Assembly: GCF_041296385.1 (NCBI RefSeq)
Contig: NC_091014.1
Location: forward strand, 17,707,578 to 17,771,577
DNA: 64,000 nucleotides
Origin: Aphelocoma coerulescens
Lineage: Eukaryota > Chordata > Aves > Passeriformes > Corvidae
Direction: 5' to 3'
Part shown: positions 13,773 to 26,400 of the stretch, in pieces
Layout of the letters: every line of letters starts with the position of its first letter
Position numbering within the stretch: the first letter of the stretch is position 1
The notes under the pieces: model-generated
The model's database searches: none
What the model was told of the DNA's origin: nothing
The model's input: only the letters and a program-made list of their open reading frames with translations
Made by a program: the position numbers and the translations under genes

Positions 13773-14529
13773 CCACCCAAAACAAGAACTGTCCAAAAAG
13801 TGAGGTTTTTTAATACTTCAGCTATTCGGCACATAGACATGAACTCCAACTACATAGAAACATAAGGAATATTCATCACACTGGAATTTCAATCTGTCCT
13901 CATTCAGTGGGGCAAATTCAGGATTTACACAACAACTCTTACTACCTCTCTCCTTCCCTTATGTGGCTACTAGTATGACATTACATGACTCACTGTGGTC
14001 AGGAAAGTCTTACAGTAAATGAAAATGCATTAATGTTAGTAAAGGTCATGGACATCATGGTGATGCACATTATGGAAACAGCTCCAAAGAAAGACAGTCA
14101 AAGAGACAGAAACAAAAGAAAAGGGAAGGAATGGGATAACAGTTACCACAAGTAGTACATTTCTGTGTAGAAGACATTGACACTCAAGAAACACAATATC
14201 AGCACTCAAGAGACAATAATCCCTAATTGCAGTGCTGCCAGTCATACTGAAATGACTGACCATTAATAGAACTGGCAGTAAAAAACAAATACTCAGCTGA
14301 CAAAACATGTCAGTGCCTCACCAGGTATTTGAAAAAAAACAAGTGTACCTGGTGAGCTCACAGCAATTGGAGATAATTATATGCTCAAGACATATACAAT
14401 TCTGCATTCAAAAGTCATGTCACTAAATATGTTTTTTCACACTCAAGGATTTTAATAAACAAACACAAAAGCAAATAAGGGAGCAGTAAGTGTTTTGGTT
14501 AAAACTTACAGTAATAAATAATACTAAAA
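13773..14529. other. Non-coding stretch, no gene seen
   Basis: A 90-codon minus-strand frame at 14036-14308 is rich in hydrophobic residues but resembles no known protein, and I treat it as chance. Nothing else was recognised before the LTR-like element. Confidence 0.5.
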
Positions 14530-15189
14530 GATCCTGTGGTGGTGCATTCCCCCCACACACGTTTTCCAGGCCACACTGTGATCTGAGAAATGCTCGTTAG
14601 GCCTTGGCCTTGACAAACAGCACCTGGGCTCAGATCTTCCCAAGCTTATCAGAAACACTGTCTGCTTCCAGGAAGTGCTGTCCCAGGGGCTCCTGTTCTC
14701 CTTATGAGCAGCCTTGAAAAATATTTTCCTTGCCTAAATGGCATAATGTTCCTGTTCTCACACTTTTCAAAGAAAGGGCCAGCCCAGCCTATGGCCAGGA
14801 TGATACAATGTTATGACTAAATCCTCCCTTGTAACCTTATGAACAGCAGTCCAAAATGTGGCTCTTTCAGCTCTCCTGGACTGCAGTGGGCCTGTGACCA
14901 ACAACCTCCAGGGACACCTCCTAGAGCCAACAAACTCTCATGTTTGCTGTACTTGGAGGATCATGATGACAAGTCCTGGGCTGATACCCTTACTCCTCAA
15001 GGCTACCAATCCTTCACGTTTTGGGAGATGCAAAGACATCCAAAGTGAGTATTTCATTGACTTTCAGTGGAATTTTTTCAAAGGAATTTTCACAGGTACC
15101 TTTCTTACACTGACCCTTTATGTCTCTCTACATGCACATGTGCATATGCTACAGCAAATCTGGAGAAATACTGCTTTCTTATGTGTTTA

Positions 15190-15480
15190 AGTACCTTAGA
15201 TGTCTAAGTAAGTTAGGCCTGTAAGTAAGCTTGTGACTTATGACTTAACCTTACTTAAATGCTGCTAAGTGTTGTTCTTTTGCTAAGTTGCTAAGTATAA
15301 CTTCAAAGTTATAAAATTAGTTGAATGCTATTAAGTGTTATTCATCTGTTAAATTGCTACCATTAAGTTATAAATTAAGGTATAAGTTAAGTTAGGTATA
15401 AGTTAAGCATTGTTCCTTTGTTAAATTATTAGGTTTAAGGTGTAAGTTAAGTCAAAACACTGTTGAGTGCCGTTAAAATT
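15190..15480 (+). repeat. Degenerate tandem array (TAAGTTAAG-rich) inside the LTR
   Basis: Three related copies of a segment resembling GCTAAGTGTTGTTCTTTTG begin near 15261, 15327 and 15404, about 65-75 bases apart. Between them lie many TAAGTTA/TTAAGTTAAG words. The array lies wholly within the element at 14535-15774 and probably belongs to the LTR family rather than being a separate satellite. Confidence 0.6.
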
Positions 15481-15537
15481 TAAGGCCATATTCCTTTTTA
15501 TCCTTGCCCTCACTGTCCTTTTTTCTCACACACCTGA

Positions 15538-15557
15538 ACGCACACACACACACACAG
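15538..15557. repeat. (CA)n microsatellite
   Basis: About nine CA units follow a CGCACA start within the LTR-like element. Confidence 0.8.
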
Positions 15558-15779
15558 AGCTACGCCCGCTGAATAGTTCTTAGTTTATTTCTGTTTTGAT
15601 TGTCTGGATTTGGTTTGATGTCATTGCTGTTTTTCCTTGGTGTGCCTTGATTGTCTTATAAGTAGTAGAGTGAACCTTGCCAACTAAATTTGTCATGCTG
15701 TCCACTTAATATTAAATCTCATTTTTGCTCATACCCTTGATTTTTAAATCAATCTTGGACACTCATTTGGAACAGATCC

Positions 15780-18700
15780 AAAAGGGCAAAACACAACAGT
15801 GACCCGGCTTTTGGTTACAGATAAACTAATCTTTGGAATTGTTAGAAGCAGAGAATTTAATATTTCTAATATGCATCAGTAGCCACCAAAGAGTGATTCT
15901 TCTGCTTGCAGATCTTCGGCATTGTTAGAAGGCAACCTTTCTTGAAAGTTGTCTTGGTGGTGTTCTCAGAAAGATGGACTAGATGTTCTTCTCTCTTTGT
16001 GATCAGGCAATTACTGTAGGGAAACCACCATATTTTGGCTTCAATTTCAGTTTAATATTCAGTTATATATTATGATTACGATCTAGCATTCAGATGTTTT
16101 CATTTATTTCATTTCTACTAACAAAGTGCAACAAAATCCTCTGTAATATTCTGTGAGCCCTGCAAACTGTAGAAATTACTTAATTTCTACATTTTAGTTT
16201 GATTGTATACATATCAAATATGCATACAAAACTATCAAGCTCATCATGACAGAAGATATGCTGAAAGCAGTTACGCTAATATCCTAGTAATGTTAATACT
16301 ACTGGCAGCATATTGGAATAATAAACAATGGTGAAGAACTTTTAATAGCACACTATAATTTCTCTGAACTGTAGTTTACATTATATTATAGTGATACCAG
16401 AATTATTTTGATCTATCCAACTTTTGCAGCCATCTCAAACTACCTTTTTCATTGTAGATACTTGCTGAGGAAACTGTAACTTAAGTCCTCAATAGGATTT
16501 CAAGCTAGATATTTACCTTAAGGCAAATTATTTGAGAAGAAGTGTAGAGAAGTAAGTTAGGTGCTTAATTCTTCCTAAATTTCAGTCCTTTTTAACTATT
16601 CTTAAAATTTCTCACAGAAATTCCATTCTATTTTATGGATTACTATACAGCACCACAGTTCTCAGAGTCTGAATGCATTGCGTACTTTTTATTCAGGCAG
16701 AATATTTTCAGTTCTGCAGTGAAGGAAATGGTAAACAAAAACCTTCATTTTAAGCTATTTCTTTCTTTGCTTTCACTGCAGCTTGTTATTCTTACTTTTG
16801 GCCAAAATGCCCATGAAAAATTAACATGACTAAAGCACAGTTTATTCAAGCAGGCATATAATATGCAAATTGTGCATGGTGACTGATGGACTGACAAGGC
16901 CAGGATGTAAAATTAAAAATCCTTCTCCAGGTTTAAATTTTATTTATTTAAAAGTAAGATCAAGAATAAATTGTTAGAGTACACATACTGAACACTTAGT
17001 GGAGAAGATGCATTTATTTATTCTACACTTCAAATTCCACCCCATGCCTTGCGGCCGGGTAGATACTTGCATGAGTAGTCCTCGATCATACAAGATCTAA
17101 TTGAGCTAAGGAGATCTTTCCTGATTAAAATGTATTCACAGCCATTAGAAGCACCTCATGTTGAAAGGTCCTTTTGAAGAAAAATGCTTGCTGAAGTTAG
17201 CTGATGCTTTTACTTTTTTGAACTTCCTCATTAATGATCTGGTTGTCTGAATAAACGGAAGATTTTACCTGTCATATATGTAATAACCCATATGATTCAG
17301 AGGGAGATAGGTTCCATCCTTTGTGAAATGATACCTAAGCTGTCCAACTTTTGGCTTCTAACATTCCAAAGCTTTAGATTACTTTCTATCCAGGAGTCCT
17401 TGAGTGATGGCAAAAGCTGTGAGATTTTGATTAGCTTCCTCATCCAGCCAACAGAAGAAAGCAAGCTAACAGTTTTATAAATAATGAGTGAATTTTAAAC
17501 TGAGGCGGTGGCTCCCTGATATGATAGTCATGATTGTGGATGACTGTGTGCAAAACCTTTTGGGTTGGTTTAACTGTGTTTTTTTGCAGAAACTACAAAA
17601 CTCACCAAGATAACTTTCTTTCTAGCCTCTTTAGCCTTGTGAGAAGTATCTACAGAAGACTGAAAACAAAGACTATATTCCAGACCTAATTTATGCTAGC
17701 ATGATAGATCATTCTCATTTCAATCAATTGAGCTATATTGCTGTAACAGGTCTTATGGGCTAAATATTACTCTAACTATCCCAAGATAAATACGGTGTAA
17801 AGAAAGAAGCTAATGAGATAACGATTTTATATCAATTCATCTGACAGAAAAAGTTCCCCCATGGGTTATATTTTATCATTAATTTATTTTATTTGCTTTT
17901 CCTTTAAGTTAACTTATTTCTCTCTCACTGAAAGAGGGAAAAAATCCCTGTTCATTCTGAAGAGGCAAGTACAACATTATTTGAGACCATTTAAAGACAC
18001 GATATGAGTTTATTCAGTGAATTTCATTTGTTATGATGCTACATTTCTTTTTTGTTACAATAAATAATAATAAATAAATTTTCTCTTTCTTTTCTTCTCA
18101 TCTTAGTCCCTGTATCACTCCACACAAACGTCCAGTAGGAGCAGTAATTGATTTGTAAATGTTGAGTAAAATCACTATTACGCTTAGGAAAGAAAATGCA
18201 AAAGATAATTAATGTTGAGGATTTAAGAAGATTCTTTAGGGAACAAAAAAGTTATTGGGGGAAATATGGGAAGATTTTTTTTTCAACTAGAAGTAAAATA
18301 TCCCTGTTACATATATCTGTGTGAGATTATTCCAAAGCTTACTGTAATTAATATACATTAGTGATGAAGAAAAGCTCAAAATCTACTTTTAAATGAAGAC
18401 ATCAAAAGAGATACAACACAGTATATTCTGACAGTATTCATTTAATCACTCTTTAGGAAAATTCTTGGTGGTCTTCTATGTACATATATTTTCCTCCTCT
18501 AGGTCAATTCAAAATGTTAATTTCTTATGTTACTGTGAAGTTTTTGCACTGTGAGTTTTATATCACTCACCTGTAGCATGAGTTTGCAGCTTTCTATTAT
18601 GTTTAAAAATGCAGCTGACTTACCCTAAGTGATTCATACACAGGGAAAAAAAATCATGAACACAGATGGAGCAATAATGTCTAACAAATTGCTGCCTCCT

Positions 18701-20438
18701 TGAAAAATTATTTTCTATAAGATTTAGAGCAAAAATATTATTTACTTTCTGCTATGTTTGTTTTCCAGTGCATTGTAAATAAACTGCTTCATTTCACTGA
18801 TTTTTATTCATTAAAATTTCATTAATTAATGGCAAGCATCCATTCTATTAAGCTACTGTCTCCATTGCAAAACAGTCTAGTTGTGAAAGAAGATTTACAT
18901 TTTTAAGACTTTACATTTGCGTATGCAGACTTTAAGTATGAAGAATGAAGATTTTAATATTAGGCAGGCACAAAGGTCATCTATAACTGCAAATCTGTAC
19001 TGTTTTGTACAGCTGGAATAGCTGAATCCAGAACAGCAATTTTACTGAATGCAGTTCTCAGAGACTTTGGTGTAACATGTCGCTTCCATCTGCTTTCATG
19101 AAGTGTCCTGTTTTAATTTAGAGGAGCCATAAAATATTTGTAAGAAAATAAATCCTACTTTGAGGAGTATTTTACTTGTCCAGATACAAAATCAATATCT
19201 ACCAATGCCATTCTAGGGATCTAACATAGAAATGCTTTTACTTCAATATAGGGAGGTGTTTCTTGGAAGCATAGAAGCTGCAGATTAGGTCTAAATCCTG
19301 CAGTATATGTTTTCTTCCTTATGGATTTACCTCACCCAAAGACTGCCATACCTATAGTGGATAGCACCTTATCTCTTGAGCAACTCCACTGCTTTTATTT
19401 ACTCTGTGAATCTGTTCAGAAATAACACATTTCAAAGCATCATTATGTGAAAAAAAAACAAACACTCTGATATCATTTTCTTTAGGAACCGTTGATTTCT
19501 CATTTTTCTCGTAACAGGTTGCTAACAAAGCAAACAAAGTAACAGGAGCAGCTTATGAGATGCCTGCCTTACATCCAGTACTTTTATAAGCTTTGTATAT
19601 ATATCAGACACACATATATGCTTTTTCTAAAAAAAACCCCAAAACAATGAAACAACATTTAGAAACAGGTTAACTTCAAACTTTTCAAAGGATGACTAGA
19701 TGATGTTGGATTTAAACTCTTTGGACACTTGAAGAATAAATTGAAAGTTTCTTAAATAAATAGCATTCTCAGAATTTAATGGAAAAAGAAGCTTGAAATA
19801 TTTTGTTAAAAATCAGGACTTCTCTGCTGTCATTATAGAAAAAGACCCAAAACCTCACCGCCTTCTGAGTATGAAGAAGTATCTGATATTACAGCAACTT
19901 TGTAGATTTTTTTTGTTCTTTCTCAGAATTGCTGCCTACTATTTGTGTATAATGGCAACATTAACAGCAAACAAGTAGTTTTTTATTCCAAGTAGTGCAA
20001 TATTTGGCAGTACTCCCAAAAATTCCTTTTCCCTTTAATTCTTTCACTTTCTCCAACACAGTGGTGATGGGCTGATTATTTGTTTACACAAGATGAAAGA
20101 GTCAATAAGTGAGTTTTCAAATCTGCAAGCAGAGACATTTGTCATTTAAATAGGAAGTTCTCTGCCTGCAGCAGAACTCAGTTTGATCTGCTACGGAAAA
20201 AAATCTATTTGGTTAAATATGCTGCTGAAGATGCACAGTGCTTCAGCAGAGGGAATAGATTAAGAACAGATATACACTTCAGCTCATCTAAAAATATCAG
20301 AAAACATTATGACATATATTCTGGCAAAATAGAGTCTATACAGTATTTGAAGGGAAAACATTACAGAGCTCAACATTAACATGCATCAAACACATCTCTT
20401 AAAAGGGAAATAGAATGAACAGAATGGTTTCTTGGTTC
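15780..20438. other. AT-rich non-coding stretch, no gene seen
   Basis: No gene, RNA or repeat family was recognised. A weak CR1-tail-like phrase (GGACTAGATG near 15975) lacks the rest of a CR1 3' end. Open frames are at most about 64 codons. Confidence 0.55.
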
Positions 20439-20456
20439 TTTTTTTTTTTTTTTTTT
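20439..20456. repeat. Poly-T run
   Basis: Eighteen consecutive T bases. No retrotransposed body was recognised beside it. Confidence 0.8.
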
Positions 20457-21626
20457 CTGATGAACATACTGTCTTCAGAACTGCATTTAAATTTAAGGAG
20501 ATTCAGTGGTGTTCATGAAGGAGCCAGTACTGAATCTCCATTTAAAAAAACCAGCTGCTGATTTCAATAGAACAATAAATATTGTAGTGAAGCATTGTAA
20601 ATAAAATAATGTGTCACCTTAAACAGCTTAAATGGCACAACAGAAATCAAGTAGAGAAAACAATGGCACTCAAACCTAACTCTTTTGAAAAAATATCATT
20701 CCATTTTCATTTGAGTTTTCTTCAAACTGAAGTCCCCTTATTTCAACTTAGCAAATATCTAGACTTTTACAATCTGAGAGATTTTCAAAATACATTTAAT
20801 AGCACTGCTGACTTCTAAGTGCCAGATTTAATAGAAGATATAAGGAATGTAACACCTTAATGAGATCTAAACCCCTTATTTTATTTCTTAGATTCCCTGC
20901 AGTTTGCATGGAAAGTTAAATTAGAATGTTATCCCATTGGCATTTGTGGTGTACTACAAAACTAGTTATGGTGTAGGTGTTTGCACAGTATTCTACGTGT
21001 AACAAGCCTTTTGGGACTGAGGAAGATTTTTGTGTGTTTCTTGGCCATGAACCGAGTGTAGGCCTCCTCAGAATATTCAAGAATAGGTAAGTAGTGGATG
21101 TGAAAAAGATGTGACTTTATATGCTTACAGAAACATAGTAAAAAATGAGCAATGCCTACAAAATTTTAGTCTCATTCAGCCTCAGAACCTGGAACAGAGT
21201 TTTCAGATCACAGTTTGAAATGAGGTGCCTGAATTCATTTATTGGTCAGACTTAAGGTTTTTATCTTTTGATATCAAAGTTAACAAAGGAGCTTTACCTA
21301 CAAAGATCTTGAACAAATATTTCATTTTTCTAACTTATCAGGAGGTATGTGAGTAAAACTCAGGAGTGTAGGGGGGGAAGAGGGAACAGAAAGAAAAAGT
21401 GACAAAAAGCCCATACAGCTACAAAACCAAATCTATGCTTTTCTAAGTTTTGGGATATTTGAAATAAATGCAGCATAAATAGAAAAGGAAGTGTCAAGTG
21501 ATCTCTTACTTTTAAATGGAAGAATTTCACGGAAGCATCATAATTGTTGAAAGCTGTTTCTCACTCAGAAAAGTCTGCAAAGGTATGTTTTGTCAGACTC
21601 ACTGTCATGATCCCACAGATTAGTAT
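20457..21626. other. AT-rich non-coding stretch
   Basis: Nothing was recognised. A 69-codon plus-strand frame (20609-20818) shows no family resemblance. Confidence 0.5.
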
Positions 21627-21641
21627 GGGGGGGGGGGGGGG
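21627..21641. repeat. Poly-G run of 15
   Basis: Fifteen consecutive G bases on the plus strand sit in otherwise AT-rich sequence. Such runs are prone to length variation and sequencing error. Confidence 0.85.
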
Positions 21642-22390
21642 TCATGCAGCTTCCTGGATTTAGTCCTATAGAATTCGATATTGATCCAAAGGTGAAAAGT
21701 AATGTCTTGAGAAGAATGTACCCTCAATTTCACTAATAACTAGGGTGATTACATTGATTCACATCCAACCTATACATATAAACAATAAAGTTGGTGGTAG
21801 TTACAGACAAAGTAATGAGTATCACTGAGATTGCTTCTGTAAAACATAAGTGAGTCCCAAACAGATAATAGATGTCTCCATCTTTTCTGGCAACTCTGCT
21901 GTAAACAGCTCTAAGTTGAAATTTTGATCAAGGGAACAGAGGAGAAATACATCTTACATTTCTGTTATTTAAAATCTGGAGCATACCATGCAACCCTAAA
22001 GATGTTCTCCTTTTGTGTTAAACAAGTTACATCCTGTCTTTAACTCTTTGTAATACTATAAAGGAACATGTAATGGTGCAGTAAGGACTTCTCTATAGAT
22101 GTAATCAAAAGAAATCAAAACATATTTAAATTAACTAATGAGTTTTCCTCTTCACTTGGAAGCACTGTGTCCTGAAATCTTCACTCCTTGAAGATTCCGA
22201 TAGCAAATATCTATCAGTGAATAGAATAAGACAGAAAGCTTTGGTAAATTATCCACATTTTATTTTAAGAGAGTAGCATATAAGTTTGAATAAGCTTTAC
22301 TGGAGTGAAAAGGGGAAAACCTTCAAGATGACCACCCAGTTGACTGAGTCAACACGGCATTAAATTAAACATAGAACAGAAAAAATAGTA
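21642..22390. other. AT-rich non-coding stretch
   Basis: No gene or known element was recognised. Confidence 0.5.
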
Positions 22391-22440
22391 ATTCATTTAG
22401 CACTGAATCAAAATAATTCATTTAGCACTGAATCAAAATG
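22391..22440. repeat. Perfect 25-bp tandem duplication
   Basis: Positions 22391-22415 and 22416-22440 are identical 25-mers starting AATTCATTTAGC. This is a recent local duplication with no divergence between copies. Confidence 0.95.
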
Positions 22441-22716
22441 TCAAGAAAAAATTCACTATGTCACTATTACATACCAAAATGGTACAGGAGTTCATCTCCT
22501 ATATATATCTGCCAAGAGACTGACTTTAAACAGTGAGAATTTGAGCTCATAAACTGCTCATTTATGAGCATAAATTCAATTGTGTTGATATTACTGAAAA
22601 GTAGTAGAGAGAATCATATGAATAAAATATCAAAATCACAAATTAGAAATCACTTAGGAAAGCTTAAAGCAACAAAATGAGAAATGAAACAAATGGAAGG
22701 CTTTAACTTTTTAACA

Positions 22717-22791
22717 GTTGGACTTGATGATCTTAGAAGTCTTCACCACCCTTAATGATTCTGGTCTGGTCTAATCTAGTCTAGTGTAGTA
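22717..22791 (+). mobile_element. CR1 LINE 3' tail fragment with pentamer-like end repeat
   Basis: GTTGGACTTGATGATCTTAG followed by AAGTCTTCACCACCCTTAATGATTCTGG matches the typical CR1 3' untranslated end. The normal 8-bp terminal repeat is replaced by TCTGG/TCTAG pentamer-like units at 22761-22790. Only the last 50 or so bases of the element are present, as in many 5'-truncated CR1 copies. Confidence 0.7.
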
Positions 22792-23374
22792 TATCTTTAC
22801 CTTGATGAAAACGAATTTCCAGATATTCTTGGATACTTACAGATTGGTACTCTAGTGGATAAAACTCAAGCTGTACTAAAGGAGGTGTCTGCTAAAGACC
22901 ACAGCATCGCATTAGGAAAGAGATGTGCTCATTAAATACTCTTGATGAAGTACAGTAAAAAAACCACAAGGAACTTCAGTCTGTGGTAAAAGCCTGGGAT
23001 TACTGGTTCAAAGCTGTTCTTTGCCATTTGTAAATGCTTACATCAAACCGTTGCTGCATCTAAGGAGAATCAAGGATCTGCATACTCTGTGACTTGAATT
23101 TTACCACTAACTTCTTTCCAAGAAACATAGGGATGCAGATCACAGAACTATAAGTAAGTTGTTGGTTAGTTCCAAGTGGCTGTAACTTGTCTGCCTTTGC
23201 AAAGAGCCTGAAGTCCCAATCAGTAATAGATGCCTGTTTTATACTCCGGGAAAAGTGTGCCAGTTTGTTTGCTTTATACTTGAGGACACTGTGACAGTTT
23301 CACAAAGTGGAAAAAAATTATAAGCCAGTCAAACTGAGAAAGAAGAAAAACCACCAATACAATTAATATTTGGG
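22792..23374. other. Non-coding stretch
   Basis: No gene or further repeat was recognised. Confidence 0.5.
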
Positions 23375-23434
23375 AACTGATTAAAAGATTTTAATAGATA
23401 CCTGATAACTGATTAAAAGATTTTAATAGATACC
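23375..23434. repeat. Tandem duplication, period 32, 28-bp identity
   Basis: Positions 23375-23402 and 23407-23434 are identical 28-mers beginning AACTGATTAAAAG, separated by TGAT. It lies about 1 kb from the perfect 25-bp duplication. Confidence 0.95.
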
Positions 23435-26400
23435 CCAAAAGCTTCATATTTTTTTCTGGTATAAATCAGCCTTTTCTAAAAGTAAAGAGAAAAAAACCCC
23501 AATAAACTTCAATAAAGAGAAAATTGGCAATACTTAATATAATCGTTAGATAAAAATTTCAGAAAGGTCATAAGGAAAAAAAATATAGACAACTGTATGG
23601 CCAGCAGAGTAAGAGAGGATGGTTAGACTTTTAAGTAAATCATTGCCAATGGCTAATTACCAGATAGAAATTGGCAAGAGAATACAATAATATAATTCAA
23701 TAAATATTTCTTTTCTGAAATTATACAGATTATACATACATATGTGTATCTATATGTTATAAGAACTTTGGATTAGATTTCACTGTGGCAGTAATTAAGA
23801 ACATATTGAACAGCAACTGTTGAAGCTGGACATCTCTTGATCGGCAAAAAATTAATAAGTTTGATGTAAGAATTTTAAAACAATTGGCTTATGTCTATAA
23901 AATGAATGCTGAATTTTCAAACAAATATCTTCAGAGAGTGGTGTATAGATTTCATTTATAAGTGAAAGAAACTCTGGTATTAAAACACCTCATTTTTCTC
24001 CACTTTATAAAGTGAAAAATTTGTGTATTTCAAAAATATAAATAATTAAAATTACCACTAGTAATGTCCACATGTTTTGCTTAAATCCTTTAAGTTTGTA
24101 CTTTAGTACAGTTGAAATTAGCTACGTTGTGATTGCTGCACTGGGAACAGTGGTTTAAAGAAAAGGTAGAGAACTAAGATTTTTAAAAACAACAATTTCA
24201 ACCAAAATAATTGTTTGGTGAATGATCAAGAATGTAGATATTCTTTTACATTTTTAAAAGATACTATTTAAAGCACTTTTGAAGGAATGCATAAATAGTT
24301 TTTGCAATATTTCCATTCAAAATTAAATTTAATGCTGGGCAATCAGTAACTTCAGATTATAAATAGATATATGCTGCTATTAATAAAATATAAACAGCTA
24401 TATTTTCTTTTCCAATTTAATTCTGGAGGGAGGGAAATTTTTCTTGGCAGCTTGACTCTTTCTTGATCTACCTACATTTTTCTGGTGAGTTTACTCTGAG
24501 AGTAGCTTGCATTTTCCATTTGATGGCATAGACTTAATTAATTATAATTTTAGAAGATACAGATTTTGCATTGTTCAACATTTGACCTTTTCAGATTTAG
24601 ACACATTGCCTCCCATGTTTAGAACTCTGCTACATTTCATTAACAAAAATGGATGTTCAGCTTTTATGTTTGAGCTGTCCTACTTCTAATTTGTAGTCTC
24701 ATTTCAGATGGCCACTGTCTTACTGGCAGAAGCAATAAAAACACAGTTATTTTGGTGTATTCATTACATCTAAGATGCTTTCAACATGGGAATTAGGATA
24801 TCACTGCAATTAATTATTACAGTAATAGAAATCTTCTTTCACATAATGAATTTTGATGTCTTAAGATTCCAGACTGCAATGTGCAGCTATGCAAATGTAG
24901 TGATATCCCAGATAAGCACCAGTACCTGTTTTAACATACTAAAAGCACCTCTAACTAGATATTACTATATCAACTTCATCTTTCTACTGTTTTAAATCTT
25001 GGCTTTTTTTTGTTTCTACCATTTTCCTGAACAGGTTTTAAATTTATTCCAACAGAATATTTAATATATCAGCTGCTAAATTCCTAGACACTTCCCCAGC
25101 ATTAGTGGCCCTTTTATATTACATATTTCACAGGCTGTGGAACTTGGTAATAGCTATTGTTCTTGAATGAGATGAGTGCATCACAGATGGCTTATGCACC
25201 TGCAGCAAACATTTATCTCAGGCTGCTCATACTTAGACTGTTTTGTACTGAAAAAAGACTTGTATAATGGAGGAAAGCATGCCTGACAATACCAAAGTAC
25301 CACTTAACAGATTCGTTCATGTTGGGGTTTGGTGCATGCTTCTGAAAATGGACTTTATGGGATGAATGACATTTTTACCCTACAAAAATCACTTGTAGAA
25401 TATAACAGAAGTTTATAGGAAATTTCTTCCAGTGTTTTCCACAATTATGTATTAGAAATAAACCTTAGTTAAGTGGTAAGAGGTAGTTTAATAGCAAAAA
25501 ACGAGGAGGGGATTCCTTTAAGCTTTGCCAGATTTTTAAAAAAAATTTTGCAGAATTTTGCATTTCACCCTACGAGTAGGTTTACACATTTGAACTTATG
25601 AGTAAAAGTAGACTATGTGCTTTCCAAAACATGATGGTATGGTTTCTACAGATATGGATTTTGGCATTGATGGTGAAGAGTGTTATGCAGTGTCATTTCA
25701 AGATGAGAAGCTATAACATCAAAAGAAATTCTCTGAACATGTATCCCACAGCACAATTGACGCACTGACTTTCTGGATAGACAGATGACTTTAAGACATG
25801 TTATTAATATATTATTGAGTTAAGAAAAACCCAAACAAACAAACACCACAATAAAACAAAACAAACCTGAAAACAACACAAAGCAAACCCCAAAGAAAAG
25901 CTCCCAAACCAAAAATATTTGCAAACTTTGCTGTCATCTTTCTGCCAATTGCTAAGCTTTAGAGTTCTTTAGCAAAAAATCTTACTTAAGTGAATCAGAG
26001 GTTTTCCTAAGTAGAACCAGTATAAAGCAGAATACAGTTAAATTACCTCCTCTCCTCAAAAGTAACTAATAAAAGGAAAAGTGAAACTCAATAGTACTGA
26101 GCATTGGATCATATTCATAGTTAGGAGCTACATATATTATTCTACAGTATTTATAATTTTAAATTTTATGTAAGAATGGAACAATATTACTGTTCCATTT
26201 AAAATCAGAATTTTGAAAGTCAGTTGTTTATCTAAAAACCTGTACAATTATTCATTCAAAGAACCCTAAAATATCATCACTGAAAATATACCAAATCAAA
26301 TTATATTTTTTTTTCTGGACAGGGAACTACATCAATACTCACCAGACCAGCCTATGTATTCAATGATTTTTTAAAATTATAACTTAAAATTAAATCATGT

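Larger units (their letters stand above)
14535..15774 (+). mobile_element. Long LTR-like retroelement (endogenous retrovirus, bird type)
   Basis: The block begins TGTGGTGG and ends GGAACA, so it has TG...CA termini. It is flanked by the direct repeat GATCC at 14530-14534 and 15775-15779, which fits a 5-bp target duplication. Near the right end a TATA-like TTATAAG (15656-15662) precedes an ATTAAA polyadenylation hexamer (15711-15716), which sets the orientation as plus. The left half is GC-richer, and the middle (15190-15480) is a degenerate array of TAAGTTAAG words. The overall texture resembles songbird LTR families. At 1.24 kb it is long for a solo LTR, so it might be a short non-autonomous element. 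The right boundary is uncertain because similar-looking sequence may continue to about 15798. No protein-coding remnant was recognised. Confidence 0.55.

Noticed and set aside
14036..14308. 90-codon hydrophobic minus-strand frame, possible membrane protein
   Set aside because: Hydrophobicity follows from T-rich codons. There is no homology, no start context and no exon structure.
15780..15810. Retroviral primer-binding site after the LTR-like element
   Set aside because: The sequence after the element does not begin with TGG and shows no convincing match to a tRNA 3' end.
15960..16010. Phrase resembling a CR1 tail (GGACTAGATG...)
   Set aside because: Only about ten bases agree. The conserved TCCAACC and the terminal 8-bp repeat are missing.
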